A DNA stretch of 32,090 nt from positions 1 through 32,090 of the forward strand of contig CAMOCC010000025.1 in NCBI GenBank assembly GCA_946610035.1, read 5' to 3'. Both the position numbers and the translations under genes were made by a program. The notes beneath the pieces are model-generated. The model saw nothing but the letters and a program-made list of their open reading frames with translations. It did no database searches and was not told the origin of the DNA. The stretch is from an uncultured Verrucomicrobiota bacterium. Its GTDB lineage: Bacteria; Verrucomicrobiota; Kiritimatiellia; RFP12; UBA1067. Within the stretch, counting starts at the first letter, position 1. Each line of letters begins with the position of its first letter. This document shows positions 1-8,111 of the stretch, one piece after another.

Positions 1-107
1 GAAGCCGCGTCTCCATAATCCCGATTGACGCCGCTGGAAGCCGCGTCTCCATAATCCCGATTGACGCCGCTGGAAGCCGCGTCTCCATAATTCCAATTGA
101 CGCGGCT
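1..107. repeat. 36-bp tandem palindromic repeats
   Basis: Three head-to-tail units of 36 bp lie at 1-35 (cut by the window edge), 36-71 and 72-107. Each contains GGAAGCCGCGTCTCC followed by an AT-rich stretch and ATTGACGC(C/G)GCT. Adjacent units form the hairpin GACGCGGC-TGGAA-GCCGCGTC across their junction. The third unit differs from the second at three positions. There are no unique spacers. The same palindrome recurs several times at the other end of the window in inverted orientation, so this is a dispersed REP-like family. Confidence 0.9.
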
Positions 108-160
108 GGAAGCCGCGTTGCCAACGGGTCCGACAGGGGGTCCGTCGCTCCGCGACGGAC
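57..160. repeat. Left arm of a 104-bp inverted repeat
   Basis: These 104 bases are the reverse complement of 31586-31689 with about three mismatches; 99-160 is an exact 62-base match. The arm contains part of the 36-bp repeat array plus the hairpin GTCCGTCGC-TCC-GCGACGGAC at 140-160 (9-bp stem). The two arms lie about 31.4 kb apart near the two window ends. Confidence 0.9.
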
Positions 161-443
161 ATTCACAGCGCTCGCGCAGAATCAAACAAATCGGGAGCAC
201 GCGAGAAAGGCGAATGGTAAGTGACTGAGAAGTTGACTGCTCCACGACCGTTCTTGTTGCGTCGCGGGATTCGCCTGCGCCGAAGGCGTCAGGTTGGCCG
301 ACGAGCGAAGCGAGGAGCTTTGCGAAGCAAAGTCGCAAGAGCCCGAGCGACGCAACCCCCTGGAGGCCTCGCGCGAGAGCCCTGCTGCTCGGAGTTTATG
401 AATCCGCCCAGGGTAGAAGGAATTTTTGATGCGTCGGTGCCAC
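161..443. other. Non-coding, repeat-containing leader region
   Basis: No gene is supported here. The region has several short palindromes, for example CGCCTGCGCCGAAGGCG near 269-285. It also carries a 42-base stretch at 373-414 that is the exact reverse complement of 31472-31513. An open frame at 221-472 runs through these repeats and gives an Arg-rich product with no recognisable domain, so it was not called. Confidence 0.6.
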
Positions 444-473
444 TTGCGCTACACGGCCGAAAAATAGTATAAT
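444..473 (+). promoter_or_regulatory. Promoter for the pcnB-mla operon
   Basis: A perfect -10 box TATAAT (468-473) is preceded at 18 bp by TTGCGC (444-449). The ATG of pcnB starts at 482, only 8 bases after the -10 box. Transcription would start at or within a base or two of the start codon, and there is no room for a Shine-Dalgarno sequence. A leaderless mRNA is inferred. Confidence 0.7.
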
Positions 474-481
474 ATACGTCA

Positions 482-1681
482 ATGTTTGGTTTTTTGAGAA
501 AGAAGAAGGTTGAGCCGGTCGTCTACAAGCGACCGGAGCACTGCATTTCGCGCAAGAACATCGATCCGGACGCGCTCAAGGTTCTGTATCGCCTTTCCTC
601 CCTCGGCTACACGGCGTACCTCGTCGGCGGGGGCGTTCGCGACCTGTTGATGGGCAGGACGCCCAAGGACTTCGACGTGGGCACCTCGGCCAAGCCCAAC
701 GAGGTGAAGCGTGCGTTCCGCAACTGCTTCCTCGTCGGGCGGCGCTTCCGTCTCGCGCACGTCAGGTTCGGCGACAAGGTGATAGAGACGGCGACGTTCC
801 GCCGCAATTCGCAGACCGTCGGCGAGATAATCGAACACGCCGCGGAGGGTCCGCTGGAGGACAACAGCTTCGGGACGCCGGAGACGGACGCCTTCAGGCG
901 CGACTTCACCGTGAACGGGCTCTTCTACGACATCAAGGATTTCAGCGTCATCGACTGGGTCGGGGGGATGAAGGACATAGAAAGGAAGATCATCCGCTCC
1001 ATCGGCGACCCCGACATCAAGTTCCAGGAGGACCCCGTGCGCATGATGCGCGCGATCAAGTTCTCCTCGCGCCTCGGCTTCACGATCGAGCGCAAGACGG
1101 CGGCGGCGATGAAGCGCCACCACTCGTGCATCCTCACGGCGTCGGTCCCGCGCGTCTGCGAGGAGGTGTTCCGCCTCTTCACGTACGGACACAGCGCGGA
1201 GGCCTTCAGGCAGATGTGGGACTACGGGATGCTGGGCGACCTCCTCCCCGACCTCTCCGCGGCGATAGACCGCTCGGGCGGGCGAAGGAGCCCCGCGTGG
1301 AAGTACCTCTCCGTCCTCGACGAGTACGAGCGCATGATGTCCGAGAAGGGGCTGGAGGTCGTCAACGGGCTCCGTGCGGCCGTCCTCATGACGGTCCTCT
1401 TCCGCGAAAGCGCGAAGGACGGCGCGGGCCGCAAGGTGATGCAGACGATGTCCGACTCGCTCAAGATACCGAAGGCGACCTACTTCACGGCGGTTCTCCT
1501 CATGGAGAGCGGCAGGCGGCTTTCGTCCCCGCCGACGAAGGGGAAGAGCCGCTTCATCTACAACAGGGATTTTCTAGACGCACTAGACTACAACCGGATC
1601 GTGTGCCGGGCCGAGGGACGGGATGAAAGCGTCCTTGACGCCTGGGCGAACCTCTACGAAGAGAAAGGAAACAAGCAATGA
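482..1681 (+). CDS. pcnB: Poly(A) polymerase / tRNA nucleotidyltransferase-family protein (PcnB-like)
   Basis: This is a 399-residue class II nucleotidyltransferase-fold enzyme. Bacterial PcnB adds 3' poly(A) tails to RNA and promotes its decay; close relatives add CCA to tRNA. The nucleotide-binding motif GGGVRD is at residues 49-54, and the catalytic DxD pair D63/D65 lies in PKDFDVGTSA. The stretch NCFLVGRRFRLAHV after it is typical of PcnB rather than CCA-adding enzymes. RRDFTVNGLFYD (139-150) and a head-domain signature near EDPVRMMRAIKF follow. It is shorter than E. coli PcnB (about 465 residues), mainly at the basic C-terminus. It is first in an operon, and its stop overlaps the next start as ATGA. 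A CCA-adding role cannot be excluded by eye. Confidence 0.88.
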   Translation: MFGFLRKKKVEPVVYKRPEHCISRKNIDPDALKVLYRLSSLGYTAYLVGGGVRDLLMGRTPKDFDVGTSAKPNEVKRAFRNCFLVGRRFRLAHVRFGDKVIETATFRRNSQTVGEIIEHAAEGPLEDNSFGTPETDAFRRDFTVNGLFYDIKDFSVIDWVGGMKDIERKIIRSIGDPDIKFQEDPVRMMRAIKFSSRLGFTIERKTAAAMKRHHSCILTASVPRVCEEVFRLFTYGHSAEAFRQMWDYGMLGDLLPDLSAAIDRSGGRRSPAWKYLSVLDEYERMMSEKGLEVVNGLRAAVLMTVLFRESAKDGAGRKVMQTMSDSLKIPKATYFTAVLLMESGRRLSSPPTKGKSRFIYNRDFLDALDYNRIVCRAEGRDESVLDAWANLYEEKGNKQ

Positions 1682-2508
1682 AGATACCCGAAGAACTTCT
1701 CCCCGTCGTTGAATGGTGGGAGCAGAACGGCAAGCAGGCGATGGTAGTCGCCGCCGTCGCCGCCGTCGCAGGCCTCGTCTACTGGTCGTGGGACGCGCGC
1801 CGCATGCGCGCGCTCGACGCCGCGGACGATGCGCTCTCCGTCGCCGTGAACACGGCGCTCCAGACGCAGATCGACGCCAAGAGCGCCGCGGCCGTCCAGT
1901 CCATCGAGGACCTCAAGACTGCGGTTGCCGCCTCCGCGGACCAGAAGTGCGCGCCCGCGCTCAAGCTGATGCTCGCGGCCGCGACCTTCGCGAGGAAGGA
2001 AGCGGGCGACGTCGAGGGCGCGCTCGAAATCTACGACGGGATGATCGCCTCGGGCGAGACGCCGTCCGTCTACGCCGAAATCCCCGTCGTCGGACGCGCC
2101 CAGTGCCTTGAGGCCCTCGGCAGATTCGACGAGGCGAGGAAGGCGTTTGACGATTTCGCCGCCTCGAACACGAACAGCTACCTCCGCCTCACCGCGCAGC
2201 TCGGCTCCGCCCGCTGCATCGCGCAGTCCGGCGACAGGGACGGCGCCGTCAAGGCGCTCGAGGAGCTGAAGAAGGACGCCGGCGTCGATGCAGGCGCCGT
2301 CGAGTTCACGCTTTCGCTCGTCAAGCGCTGGGTCCCCGCCGACAAGCGCATCCCCGCGCCGGCCAAGCCCGCGGTCGAGGAGAAGAAGCCGGAGGCGGTA
2401 GCGCCCGAGGCCGCGCCTGCGGCTGACGCCGTGCCCGCCGCGGCCGAGGTCAAGCCCGCCGAGGCCGCTCCCGTCAAGCCGGCGGAGAAGCCCGCCGAGG
2501 CGCAATGA
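1678..2508 (+). CDS. Membrane-anchored TPR protein (YfgM-like layout)
   Basis: This 276-residue protein has a short cytoplasmic N-terminus, one hydrophobic segment at about 20-37 (AMVVAAVAAVAGLVYW) and then helical repeats. The segments GDVEGALEIYDGMIA and LGRFDEARKAFDDFAA look like tetratricopeptide repeats. The last 50 residues are rich in Ala, Pro, Lys and Glu and are probably a disordered tail. One anchor followed by TPRs resembles YfgM, an accessory protein of the Sec translocon, but this is similarity of layout only. It overlaps pcnB by ATGA upstream and mlaE by ATGA downstream, so all three are probably translationally coupled. Confidence 0.7.
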   Translation: MKIPEELLPVVEWWEQNGKQAMVVAAVAAVAGLVYWSWDARRMRALDAADDALSVAVNTALQTQIDAKSAAAVQSIEDLKTAVAASADQKCAPALKLMLAAATFARKEAGDVEGALEIYDGMIASGETPSVYAEIPVVGRAQCLEALGRFDEARKAFDDFAASNTNSYLRLTAQLGSARCIAQSGDRDGAVKALEELKKDAGVDAGAVEFTLSLVKRWVPADKRIPAPAKPAVEEKKPEAVAPEAAPAADAVPAAAEVKPAEAAPVKPAEKPAEAQ

Positions 2509-3323
2509 CGGTCGTCCGGGAGCCGGTGTGGGACGACGCTCCGCGTTCAAGGACGCAGGGCGTCGTCCGTCATTTGACGGAGTTCCTCTCGTCTCTCGGA
2601 TGGACGGCCAGGATAATGGCGGAGTCCGTCGCGGCGTTCCCGTCGGTCCTCTGCCGCCGCACGGGGCGTGCGGACCTCGTGCGCCAGCTGTACGTCACGG
2701 GAATCCGCACCCTTCCGGTCATCACGATCGTCTCGCTTTTCATAGGGATGATCCTCGCCCTCCAGGTAGGGCTTGAGCTTAGGCGCTTCAACCAGGAGAT
2801 ATACCTCGGCGCGGCGGTCATGATCTCGCTCGTCAGGGAGATGGGCCCGTTCGCCTGCGGCATGTGCCTCGCCGCCTGCGTGGGCTCGGCGATCGCCGCC
2901 GAACTGGGGACGATGAAGGTGAACGACGAAGTCGCCGCGCTCGAGATAATGTCCATCTCCCCGATACGTTTCCTCGCGGCCCCGCGCATGCTCGCGCTTG
3001 TCGTGATGGCCCCGATCCTCGCGTTCTACTGCTGCATCGTCGGCGCGATGGGCGGCGGGCTCGTCGGCGTCACGCAGCTCGGGGTCGACTTCCAGCAGTA
3101 CATGTCGAGCGCGATGAGCATAGTCGACTGCAAGGACCTCTACGTGGGGCTTCTCAAGGCGCTTCTCTTCGGGCTCACCATCGGCGCCGTGTCGGTGGGC
3201 GAGGGCTTCGCCACGACCCTCGGCGCCACGGGCGTCGGCAGGTCGACGCAGCGCAGCGTAATCGCAAGCTTCCTTTTGATTCTGATGTTCGGGTACATGG
3301 TGACCCGCGCATGCTACAGGTGA
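2505..3323 (+). CDS. mlaE: MlaE-family ABC transporter permease
   Basis: This 272-residue inner-membrane permease belongs to the MlaE/YrbE family, which with MlaF and MlaD moves phospholipids between membranes. Family features include the segment LPVITIVSLFIGMILALQVG, the motif LVREMGPFACGM, and EIMSISPIRFLAAPRMLAL in the cytoplasmic coupling region. Several hydrophobic segments are visible through the C-terminal half. The start overlaps the preceding stop (ATGA). The gap to mlaF is 14 bases. No MlaB (STAS) or MlaC (periplasmic carrier) gene lies in this operon. Confidence 0.93.
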   Translation: MTVVREPVWDDAPRSRTQGVVRHLTEFLSSLGWTARIMAESVAAFPSVLCRRTGRADLVRQLYVTGIRTLPVITIVSLFIGMILALQVGLELRRFNQEIYLGAAVMISLVREMGPFACGMCLAACVGSAIAAELGTMKVNDEVAALEIMSISPIRFLAAPRMLALVVMAPILAFYCCIVGAMGGGLVGVTQLGVDFQQYMSSAMSIVDCKDLYVGLLKALLFGLTIGAVSVGEGFATTLGATGVGRSTQRSVIASFLLILMFGYMVTRACYR

Positions 3324-3337
3324 GGGGGACGGGGGCC

Positions 3338-4081
3338 ATGCCGCTAATATCGTTCGAGAACGTGACGAAGAAGTTCGGCGGGACGAAGGTCCTGGACGGA
3401 CTCTCCTTCACCGTCGAGAAGGGGGAGGTCCTCTGCATCGTCGGGCCTTCCGGAACCGGCAAGTCGGTGACGCTCAAGCACCTCGTCCGCCTCCTCACCC
3501 CGACGTCCGGACGCGTCCTCTTCGACGGGGTGGACGTGGCCTTGTGCTCAGACAGGGAGCTCGCGTCCGTCCGCGACCGCATAGGCTACCTCTTCCAGGG
3601 CGGGGCGCTGCTCGCGTGGATGACCGTCGCGGAGAACGTCGCGCTGCCGCTCAGGGAGTGCACGGCGTTCCCGGACAGGGAGATCGACCGCCGCGTCATG
3701 GCCGCGCTCGAGGCGGTCGAGCTGAAGGACGCGGCGGAGAAGTACCCCGCCGAGATATCAGGCGGCATGCAGAAGCGCGCGGGGCTCGCCCGCGCCATAG
3801 TGCGCGAGTCGGACGTCGTGCTGTACGACGAGCCGACGAGCGGACTCGACCCGGTGACGTCCGTCACCATAAACAGGCTTATCCGCAAAATGAACAAGAA
3901 GCTCGGGATCACGTCCGTCGTCGTCACGCACGACCTGCTGGGCGCGCTCGCCCTGGCGGACCGCATACTCCTCTTGAAGGGCGGCCGCGCGGTGGAGTGC
4001 TCGACGCCCGCAGAGTTCGCGAAGTCGGCGAACCGCGACGTCCGTGAATTCCTTGCTGCAATGAGGGGGGAGACAATATGA
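3338..4081 (+). CDS. mlaF: MlaF-family ABC transporter ATPase
   Basis: This is the 247-residue ATPase that powers the MlaE permease. The Walker A motif GPSGTGKS is at 36-43, the Q-loop near YLFQGGAL, the signature ISGGMQKRAGLARA begins at about 140, and Walker B VVLYDEPTSGLDP is at 160-172. The GGMQKRA version of the signature is characteristic of MlaF-type ATPases. The ATG at 3338 was chosen because it gives the normal family N-terminus and follows the purine-rich GTGAGGGGGAC. An in-frame ATG at 3311 would overlap mlaE and add nine residues without family support. The stop overlaps mlaD as ATGA. Confidence 0.93.
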   Translation: MPLISFENVTKKFGGTKVLDGLSFTVEKGEVLCIVGPSGTGKSVTLKHLVRLLTPTSGRVLFDGVDVALCSDRELASVRDRIGYLFQGGALLAWMTVAENVALPLRECTAFPDREIDRRVMAALEAVELKDAAEKYPAEISGGMQKRAGLARAIVRESDVVLYDEPTSGLDPVTSVTINRLIRKMNKKLGITSVVVTHDLLGALALADRILLLKGGRAVECSTPAEFAKSANRDVREFLAAMRGETI

Positions 4082-5175
4082 GCGGTAAAAGGAGGGACGC
4101 CTTCTCGGAGGCCATCGTCGGCGCATTCATGCTCGCGGTCCTCGCGCTGCTGGTGTATTTCACGATCATCATCTCGGGGGTGGACGTGCTGCACGGACGC
4201 ACCAAGGTCTACGCGAACGTCACGTTCCGCGACGTCGGCGGGCTCAAGGACCACGACAACGTCATGTACCGGGGCATGAAGGTCGGCACGGTCGACCGCA
4301 TAGAGCTCGCGCAGGACGCCCTCAATGTCGTGATCGAGATCGACCGCGACGTTGTCCTCAGGGAGTCGTGCCGGATCTCCGTCTGCGACCTTTCGATGCT
4401 CGGCGGGCACTACCTCCTCCTCGAGGAGGGCGAGGGCGAGCCTCTGCCGCTTGAGACGACGGCGTTCACCGGCGACTCCCCGATCGACCTCGGGCGCACC
4501 ATCACGCACGCCGCCCGCAAGCTGGACGAGGTGTTCTCCGATCCGAAGCTCACCAACATCGTCTCCAAGATCGACTCGGCGGCGGACGACATCGCGTCCG
4601 TAGTCGCCTCCGTCAAGGAGGGGAAGGGCACGGTCGGCAGGCTCCTCTCCGAGGACGACACGGTCTACGACGACCTGAAGGCGGCGGTCGCGGACGCGAA
4701 GACGACGATGACGAACCTCGCCGTCGTCACGACGAACATCCGCGAGGGGAAGGGCACGGTCGGCAAGCTCCTGTCCGAGGACGACACCGTCTACGACGAC
4801 CTCCGGCGCACGCTCTCCAGCGCGGCGGACGTCGCCGAGCGCCTGAAGAACGGCGAGGGCCTCGCCGGACGCCTGCTCGCGGAGGACGACCCGATCTCCG
4901 GCGAGTTCGAGGAGGCCGTGAAGTCCTTCCGCAGGGCGTGCGACTCGTTCGACATGAAGTCGACCGTGGCGTCCGCCGAGAAGCTCCTCGACAATCTCAA
5001 CATCGTCGCCGAGCGCCTGAAGAACGGCGAGGGGACGATGGGCAGGCTGCTCGCCGACGAGGGCCTCTACAACGAAGTCGACGGACTCGCCAAGGACGTC
5101 CGCCAGGTGCTCGACAACTTCCGCGACACGACGCCGATCTCGACCTTCGGCTCGCTCATAATGGGAGGTCTGTGA
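4078..5175 (+). CDS. mlaD: MlaD-like MCE-domain lipid transport protein
   Basis: This 365-residue protein has a membrane anchor (about 13-33) followed by an MCE domain (about 40-118). The domain contains VTFRDVGGLKDHDNVMYRGMKVGTV, typical of MlaD-like substrate-binding subunits that form hexameric rings. The region after about residue 150 is helical and carries four copies of a loop motif of the form G(K/E)G(T/L)xGRLL(S/A)(E/D). Two of these copies are nearly identical at roughly 180 and 223. Such repeats also occur in other MCE proteins with extended C-termini. It is much longer than E. coli MlaD (about 180 residues), so the helical tail may span more of the periplasm. The stop overlaps the next start by one base (TGATG). 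Confidence 0.9.
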   Translation: MSGKRRDAFSEAIVGAFMLAVLALLVYFTIIISGVDVLHGRTKVYANVTFRDVGGLKDHDNVMYRGMKVGTVDRIELAQDALNVVIEIDRDVVLRESCRISVCDLSMLGGHYLLLEEGEGEPLPLETTAFTGDSPIDLGRTITHAARKLDEVFSDPKLTNIVSKIDSAADDIASVVASVKEGKGTVGRLLSEDDTVYDDLKAAVADAKTTMTNLAVVTTNIREGKGTVGKLLSEDDTVYDDLRRTLSSAADVAERLKNGEGLAGRLLAEDDPISGEFEEAVKSFRRACDSFDMKSTVASAEKLLDNLNIVAERLKNGEGTMGRLLADEGLYNEVDGLAKDVRQVLDNFRDTTPISTFGSLIMGGL

Positions 5176-6626
5176 TGTTCGTCCTCGCGGCGTTCCTCTG
5201 GTTCGCCGAACCCGCGCCGCTTGACATGCCGCGCGCGGAGTCGTACCTCGTCACGGGGACGAACGGGACGCAGCGCCTCGAGGACCGCTTCGACGAGCTG
5301 GACCTCTGGACGTCCCGCGCCGTGCTGGGACGGTGGAAGGACGAGTCCGGGCGGATGCTCACGCTCGCGAGGCTCGACGCGACGGCGCCCCTCTTTCCCG
5401 GCCCGACGATGACGCGCGGGAAGTTCCACCGGAACATCGAACCGCTCGACCCGAAGAAGGACGACCTTAGGGACACCGCCATTTCGCGCCTCTCCCCGTT
5501 CGACCTCCCCGAGGAGCCCTCAAAGCCGCGCCAGGGCGTCCGCGGAATGAAGGAGGTGCTCTACTACCAGGGGACGAACGAAACGTCGATAGTCTGCGCA
5601 TTCCTCCCCGAGAAGGCGCTTTCGTGGTATCTCGCCGTCTGGGACCTTGCGCTCGGCGACGACTTCGCCTTTGCGAAGGAGCAGTTCGAGGATGATTTCC
5701 TGGCAGAATGGGACGAGCGCGTGAAGGAGGGCGTGAGGTCCGAGCTGGAGACGCTGGACGGACGCCAGAAGCGGACCGAGGCAGCGGCCAACGCGCGCGC
5801 CGAGAGGTCCGCAAAGCGCAGGGTCCAGCCCTCCGAGCGCGAACTGCTGAGGGCGGACGCCGAGCACAGCGTGACGAACTTCCTCACGTGGCATGCGACA
5901 TCCGCCCCGGAGTTCGTCGTGCTGGACGACCTTCCCCGCGAGCTCGCATTCGTGACGACGCTGACGAACGAGTTCGCCACGATGCGCAGGCGATATGCGG
6001 AGACGGTCCCGACTTCGCTCGACGTCTCGAACGTCCTCGCCGTCGCGCGCATATTCAAGGACAGGTCCGAATACCTCGGCGCGCTCGAGGACAACGAAAT
6101 CGCGGGGATGGAGTGGAGCGCCGCGTACTGGAGCCCGAGGCGGCGCGAACTCGTCGCATACCTTCCGCAGGAGGGCGCGAAGGAGCTTCTGAAGACGATC
6201 CGCCACGAGGCGTTCCACCAGTACCTTTCATACGCGTGCTCGATGATGTCGGCGTCCCCCTGGTTCAACGAGGGCTACGCACAGTACTTCGAGGACGAGG
6301 AGGCGACGGACTGGGAGGTGGAGGTTGACCTCGACCAGCTCGCCGAGATGCTTCAGCCGGTGATGATGATGGACTACAAGCAGTTCTACGACGGATCGTC
6401 CGCCGAGCGCCAGCTCAAGTACAGGATGGCGTGGTCGATCGCGTATTTCCTCGAAAAGGGCGCTCCGAAGGTCCGCTTCCAGCCGTTCAAGGACGTGAAG
6501 CGCCGCTATGTCGACGCGCTCATCCGCACGCAGGACATGCGCCTTGCGACCGCCGAGGCGTTCGGCGGCAGGGAGCTGCTCGACAAGTTCACGTCCGAGT
6601 GGCTCAGGTTCTGGAAGAAGATGTAG
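5175..6626 (+). CDS. Secreted gluzincin-like metallopeptidase (HExxH, peptidase MA / DUF1570-like)
   Basis: This 483-residue protein begins with a short hydrophobic segment (1-15) that looks like a weak signal sequence. The zinc-binding motif HEAFH is at 344-348 in the context TIRHEAFHQYL. It is followed by SPWFNEGYAQYFEDEE, where E366 would be the third metal ligand. HExxH plus WFNEGxAxYFE is the pattern of DUF1570 and peptidase-MA-like gluzincins. The N-terminal 330 residues were not recognised; 175-230 is highly charged and probably helical. The ATG at 5175 overlaps the mlaD stop, which decides the start. Its position as last gene of the Mla operon suggests an envelope role, but the substrate is unknown. 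Confidence 0.65.
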   Translation: MFVLAAFLWFAEPAPLDMPRAESYLVTGTNGTQRLEDRFDELDLWTSRAVLGRWKDESGRMLTLARLDATAPLFPGPTMTRGKFHRNIEPLDPKKDDLRDTAISRLSPFDLPEEPSKPRQGVRGMKEVLYYQGTNETSIVCAFLPEKALSWYLAVWDLALGDDFAFAKEQFEDDFLAEWDERVKEGVRSELETLDGRQKRTEAAANARAERSAKRRVQPSERELLRADAEHSVTNFLTWHATSAPEFVVLDDLPRELAFVTTLTNEFATMRRRYAETVPTSLDVSNVLAVARIFKDRSEYLGALEDNEIAGMEWSAAYWSPRRRELVAYLPQEGAKELLKTIRHEAFHQYLSYACSMMSASPWFNEGYAQYFEDEEATDWEVEVDLDQLAEMLQPVMMMDYKQFYDGSSAERQLKYRMAWSIAYFLEKGAPKVRFQPFKDVKRRYVDALIRTQDMRLATAEAFGGRELLDKFTSEWLRFWKKM

Positions 6627-6709
6627 CGCCCTGCGGGTTCGGCTTCGCCGAATCTACCCTCCGCTTCGCTTCGGTGCATTCCCGCTTCACTGCTCCGCGC
6701 TTTTCAACC
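6626..6709. repeat. 84-bp dispersed palindromic element, copy 1
   Basis: This sequence is the reverse complement of 31691-31774 with 3 mismatches in 84. It begins at the last base of the metallopeptidase stop codon and contains the hairpin GGTTCGGC-TTC-GCCGAATC (6636-6654). At this site the hairpin could act as a terminator for the upstream operon, although no U-tract follows. Confidence 0.85.
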
Positions 6710-6907
6710 ACGGTCAAGTGACTCCATTCATAGTGTATATAGCGGCCTTCGGCCGATTTATGCGACGCAGTCGCATCCCAAAACACTTCTGCCGATACAT
6801 ATATAGTCGTTGTGAAGTGCGAAGCTGCGGAGCGGTAGCGAGCGCCCCAACGGGTACTTCCCGGAGGCCGGATGCACTGCGGCGTGGATTCGCGGGGCGG
6901 AGCTGTC
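6710..6907. other. Intergenic region with short hairpins between convergent genes
   Basis: There is no gene here. Two clear hairpins are present: CGGCC-TTC-GGCCG (6743-6755) and TGCGAC-GCA-GTCGCA (6761-6775). They lie between the convergent metallopeptidase and glf genes and are candidates for transcript ends, though neither has a following T-run. The region is more AT-rich than the flanking genes around 6720-6815. Confidence 0.5.
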
Positions 6908-7978
6908 CTAGCGAAGGCCGAGGTCGAGTTCGAGGGCGGCGAGCACCGCCTGGTCCATGTCGTAGTACTTGTACTGCCCGAGGCGCCCGCCGACGACTAG
7001 ATTGGGGACCTTCGCCGCCTCTTGCGCGTACCTGGCGAGGAGGGCGGAGGATTCCGGCGTGTTGACGGGGTAGTACGGCTCGTCCCCCGGCGCCCACGTC
7101 TTCGGGTATTCGCGGCAGATCACCGTCGCGGGCGCGGACATTGCGTCCTTCAGCTCTGGGTGGTAGTGCTTGAATTCGTGGATGCGCGTCCACGGGACGT
7201 CAGCCTCGGTGTAGTTCATGACGCTCGTCCCCTGGAAGTCGGCGACGTCGAGCTTCTCGGTCTCGAACCTCAGGCTGCGCCACGGGAGCGCGCCGAACCT
7301 GTAGTCGAAGAGCGAGTCGACGGGCCCGGAGTAGTAGACCTTTCGCGCGTCGGAGCGGACGATTTCGCCGAGCGTCACGGCGCGGTTGCATTCGACGGTT
7401 ATCGAGGGGTGGTCTAGAAGGCGGTCGAATAGCGCGTTGTAGCCGTCCGACGGGATTCCCTGCCAGTAGTCGTTGAAGTAGTTCGTGTCGTAGTTGCCGC
7501 GGACGGGTACGCGCTTGATGATGCCGGGGTCGATTGCCTCGGGCGGGCGCCCCCACTGCTTCGAGGTGTATCCTCGGAAGAATGCGTCGAAGATGGCGGT
7601 GGAGTGCGCCGGGTCGGACATGAAGGCGTCCACTTCGCCGGGCTTGAGCTCGACGCCGAAGAACTTGTTGATGAGCGTGAGCCCGAGCGGGAGGTGGTAG
7701 ACGGCCCCCTTGTACATGGCCAGGACCTTGTGCTGGTAGCCGTTGAAGTCCGTGAAGCGGCGTATGAAATCCCACACCTCGCGGCTGTGCGTGTGGAATA
7801 TGTGCGAACCGTAGACATGCACCTCGATGCCGGTCGAGCGGTCCGTCTCGCACCTCACGTTGCCGCCCGCGACGGGGCGCCTTTCGAGCACGAGTACCTT
7901 CCGCCCGGCCTCGGCGAGCCTCCTGGCCACGGTACACCCCCATATCCCCGCCCCGGCAACTATGTCTAAGTCTTTCAT
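6908..7978 (-). CDS. glf: UDP-galactopyranose mutase
   Basis: This 356-residue flavoenzyme interconverts UDP-galactopyranose and UDP-galactofuranose, the precursor of galactofuranose in surface glycans. The N-terminal FAD-binding motif is DIVAGAGIWGCTVARRL (about 5-21), with ERRPVAGGN completing the Rossmann region. The stretch YGSHIFHTHSREVWDFI is diagnostic of Glf, and the C-terminus has the expected GRLGQYKYYDMDQAV. The ATG at 7978 gives the normal N-terminus; a longer frame to 8035 adds 19 residues that precede the FAD motif without homology and include the promoter. It is a single-gene unit, divergent from the GH43 gene. Confidence 0.93.
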   Translation of the reverse strand: MKDLDIVAGAGIWGCTVARRLAEAGRKVLVLERRPVAGGNVRCETDRSTGIEVHVYGSHIFHTHSREVWDFIRRFTDFNGYQHKVLAMYKGAVYHLPLGLTLINKFFGVELKPGEVDAFMSDPAHSTAIFDAFFRGYTSKQWGRPPEAIDPGIIKRVPVRGNYDTNYFNDYWQGIPSDGYNALFDRLLDHPSITVECNRAVTLGEIVRSDARKVYYSGPVDSLFDYRFGALPWRSLRFETEKLDVADFQGTSVMNYTEADVPWTRIHEFKHYHPELKDAMSAPATVICREYPKTWAPGDEPYYPVNTPESSALLARYAQEAAKVPNLVVGGRLGQYKYYDMDQAVLAALELDLGLR

Positions 7979-7985
7979 TTGCCTT

Positions 7986-7991
7986 ATTATA
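7986..7991 (-). promoter_or_regulatory. -10 box of glf
   Basis: TATAAT on the minus strand ends 7 bases before the glf ATG, too close for a ribosome binding site after a normal transcription start. A leaderless transcript is inferred. No convincing -35 box is visible at 17-18 bp. Confidence 0.6.
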
Positions 7992-8042
7992 CCATATCCC
8001 CGCCGCCGCTGGCTATGCTGAATTTCTTGCAACACTATCCGT

Positions 8043-8097
8043 TTGGGTAATTACGCCGATGGGCCTAATATGCTAGAATCTGTGGTGTTAACTACAG
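8043..8097 (+). promoter_or_regulatory. Promoter and 5' stem-loop of the GH43 gene
   Basis: TTGGGT (8043-8048) and TAATAT (8066-8071) are 17 bp apart; TAGAAT (8074-8079) is an alternative -10. A stem-loop CTGTGGT-GTTA-ACTACAG (8080-8097, 7 bp with one G-U in RNA) would sit at the 5' end of the transcript. The ribosome-binding sequence GAAAGGCGG follows, 5 bases before the ATG at 8112. The segment TTTGGGTAATTA here resembles sequences near two other xylan genes. Confidence 0.5.
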
Positions 8098-8111
8098 AAA
8101 GGCGGCATGAC

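Noticed and set aside
1-107. CRISPR array suggested by a 36-bp period
   Set aside because: The repeat units abut without unique spacers, are palindromic across their whole junctions, and no cas gene is present.
221-472. 83-codon open frame before pcnB
   Set aside because: It runs through palindromic repeats shared with the other window end, is Arg-rich with no domain, and overlaps the pcnB promoter.
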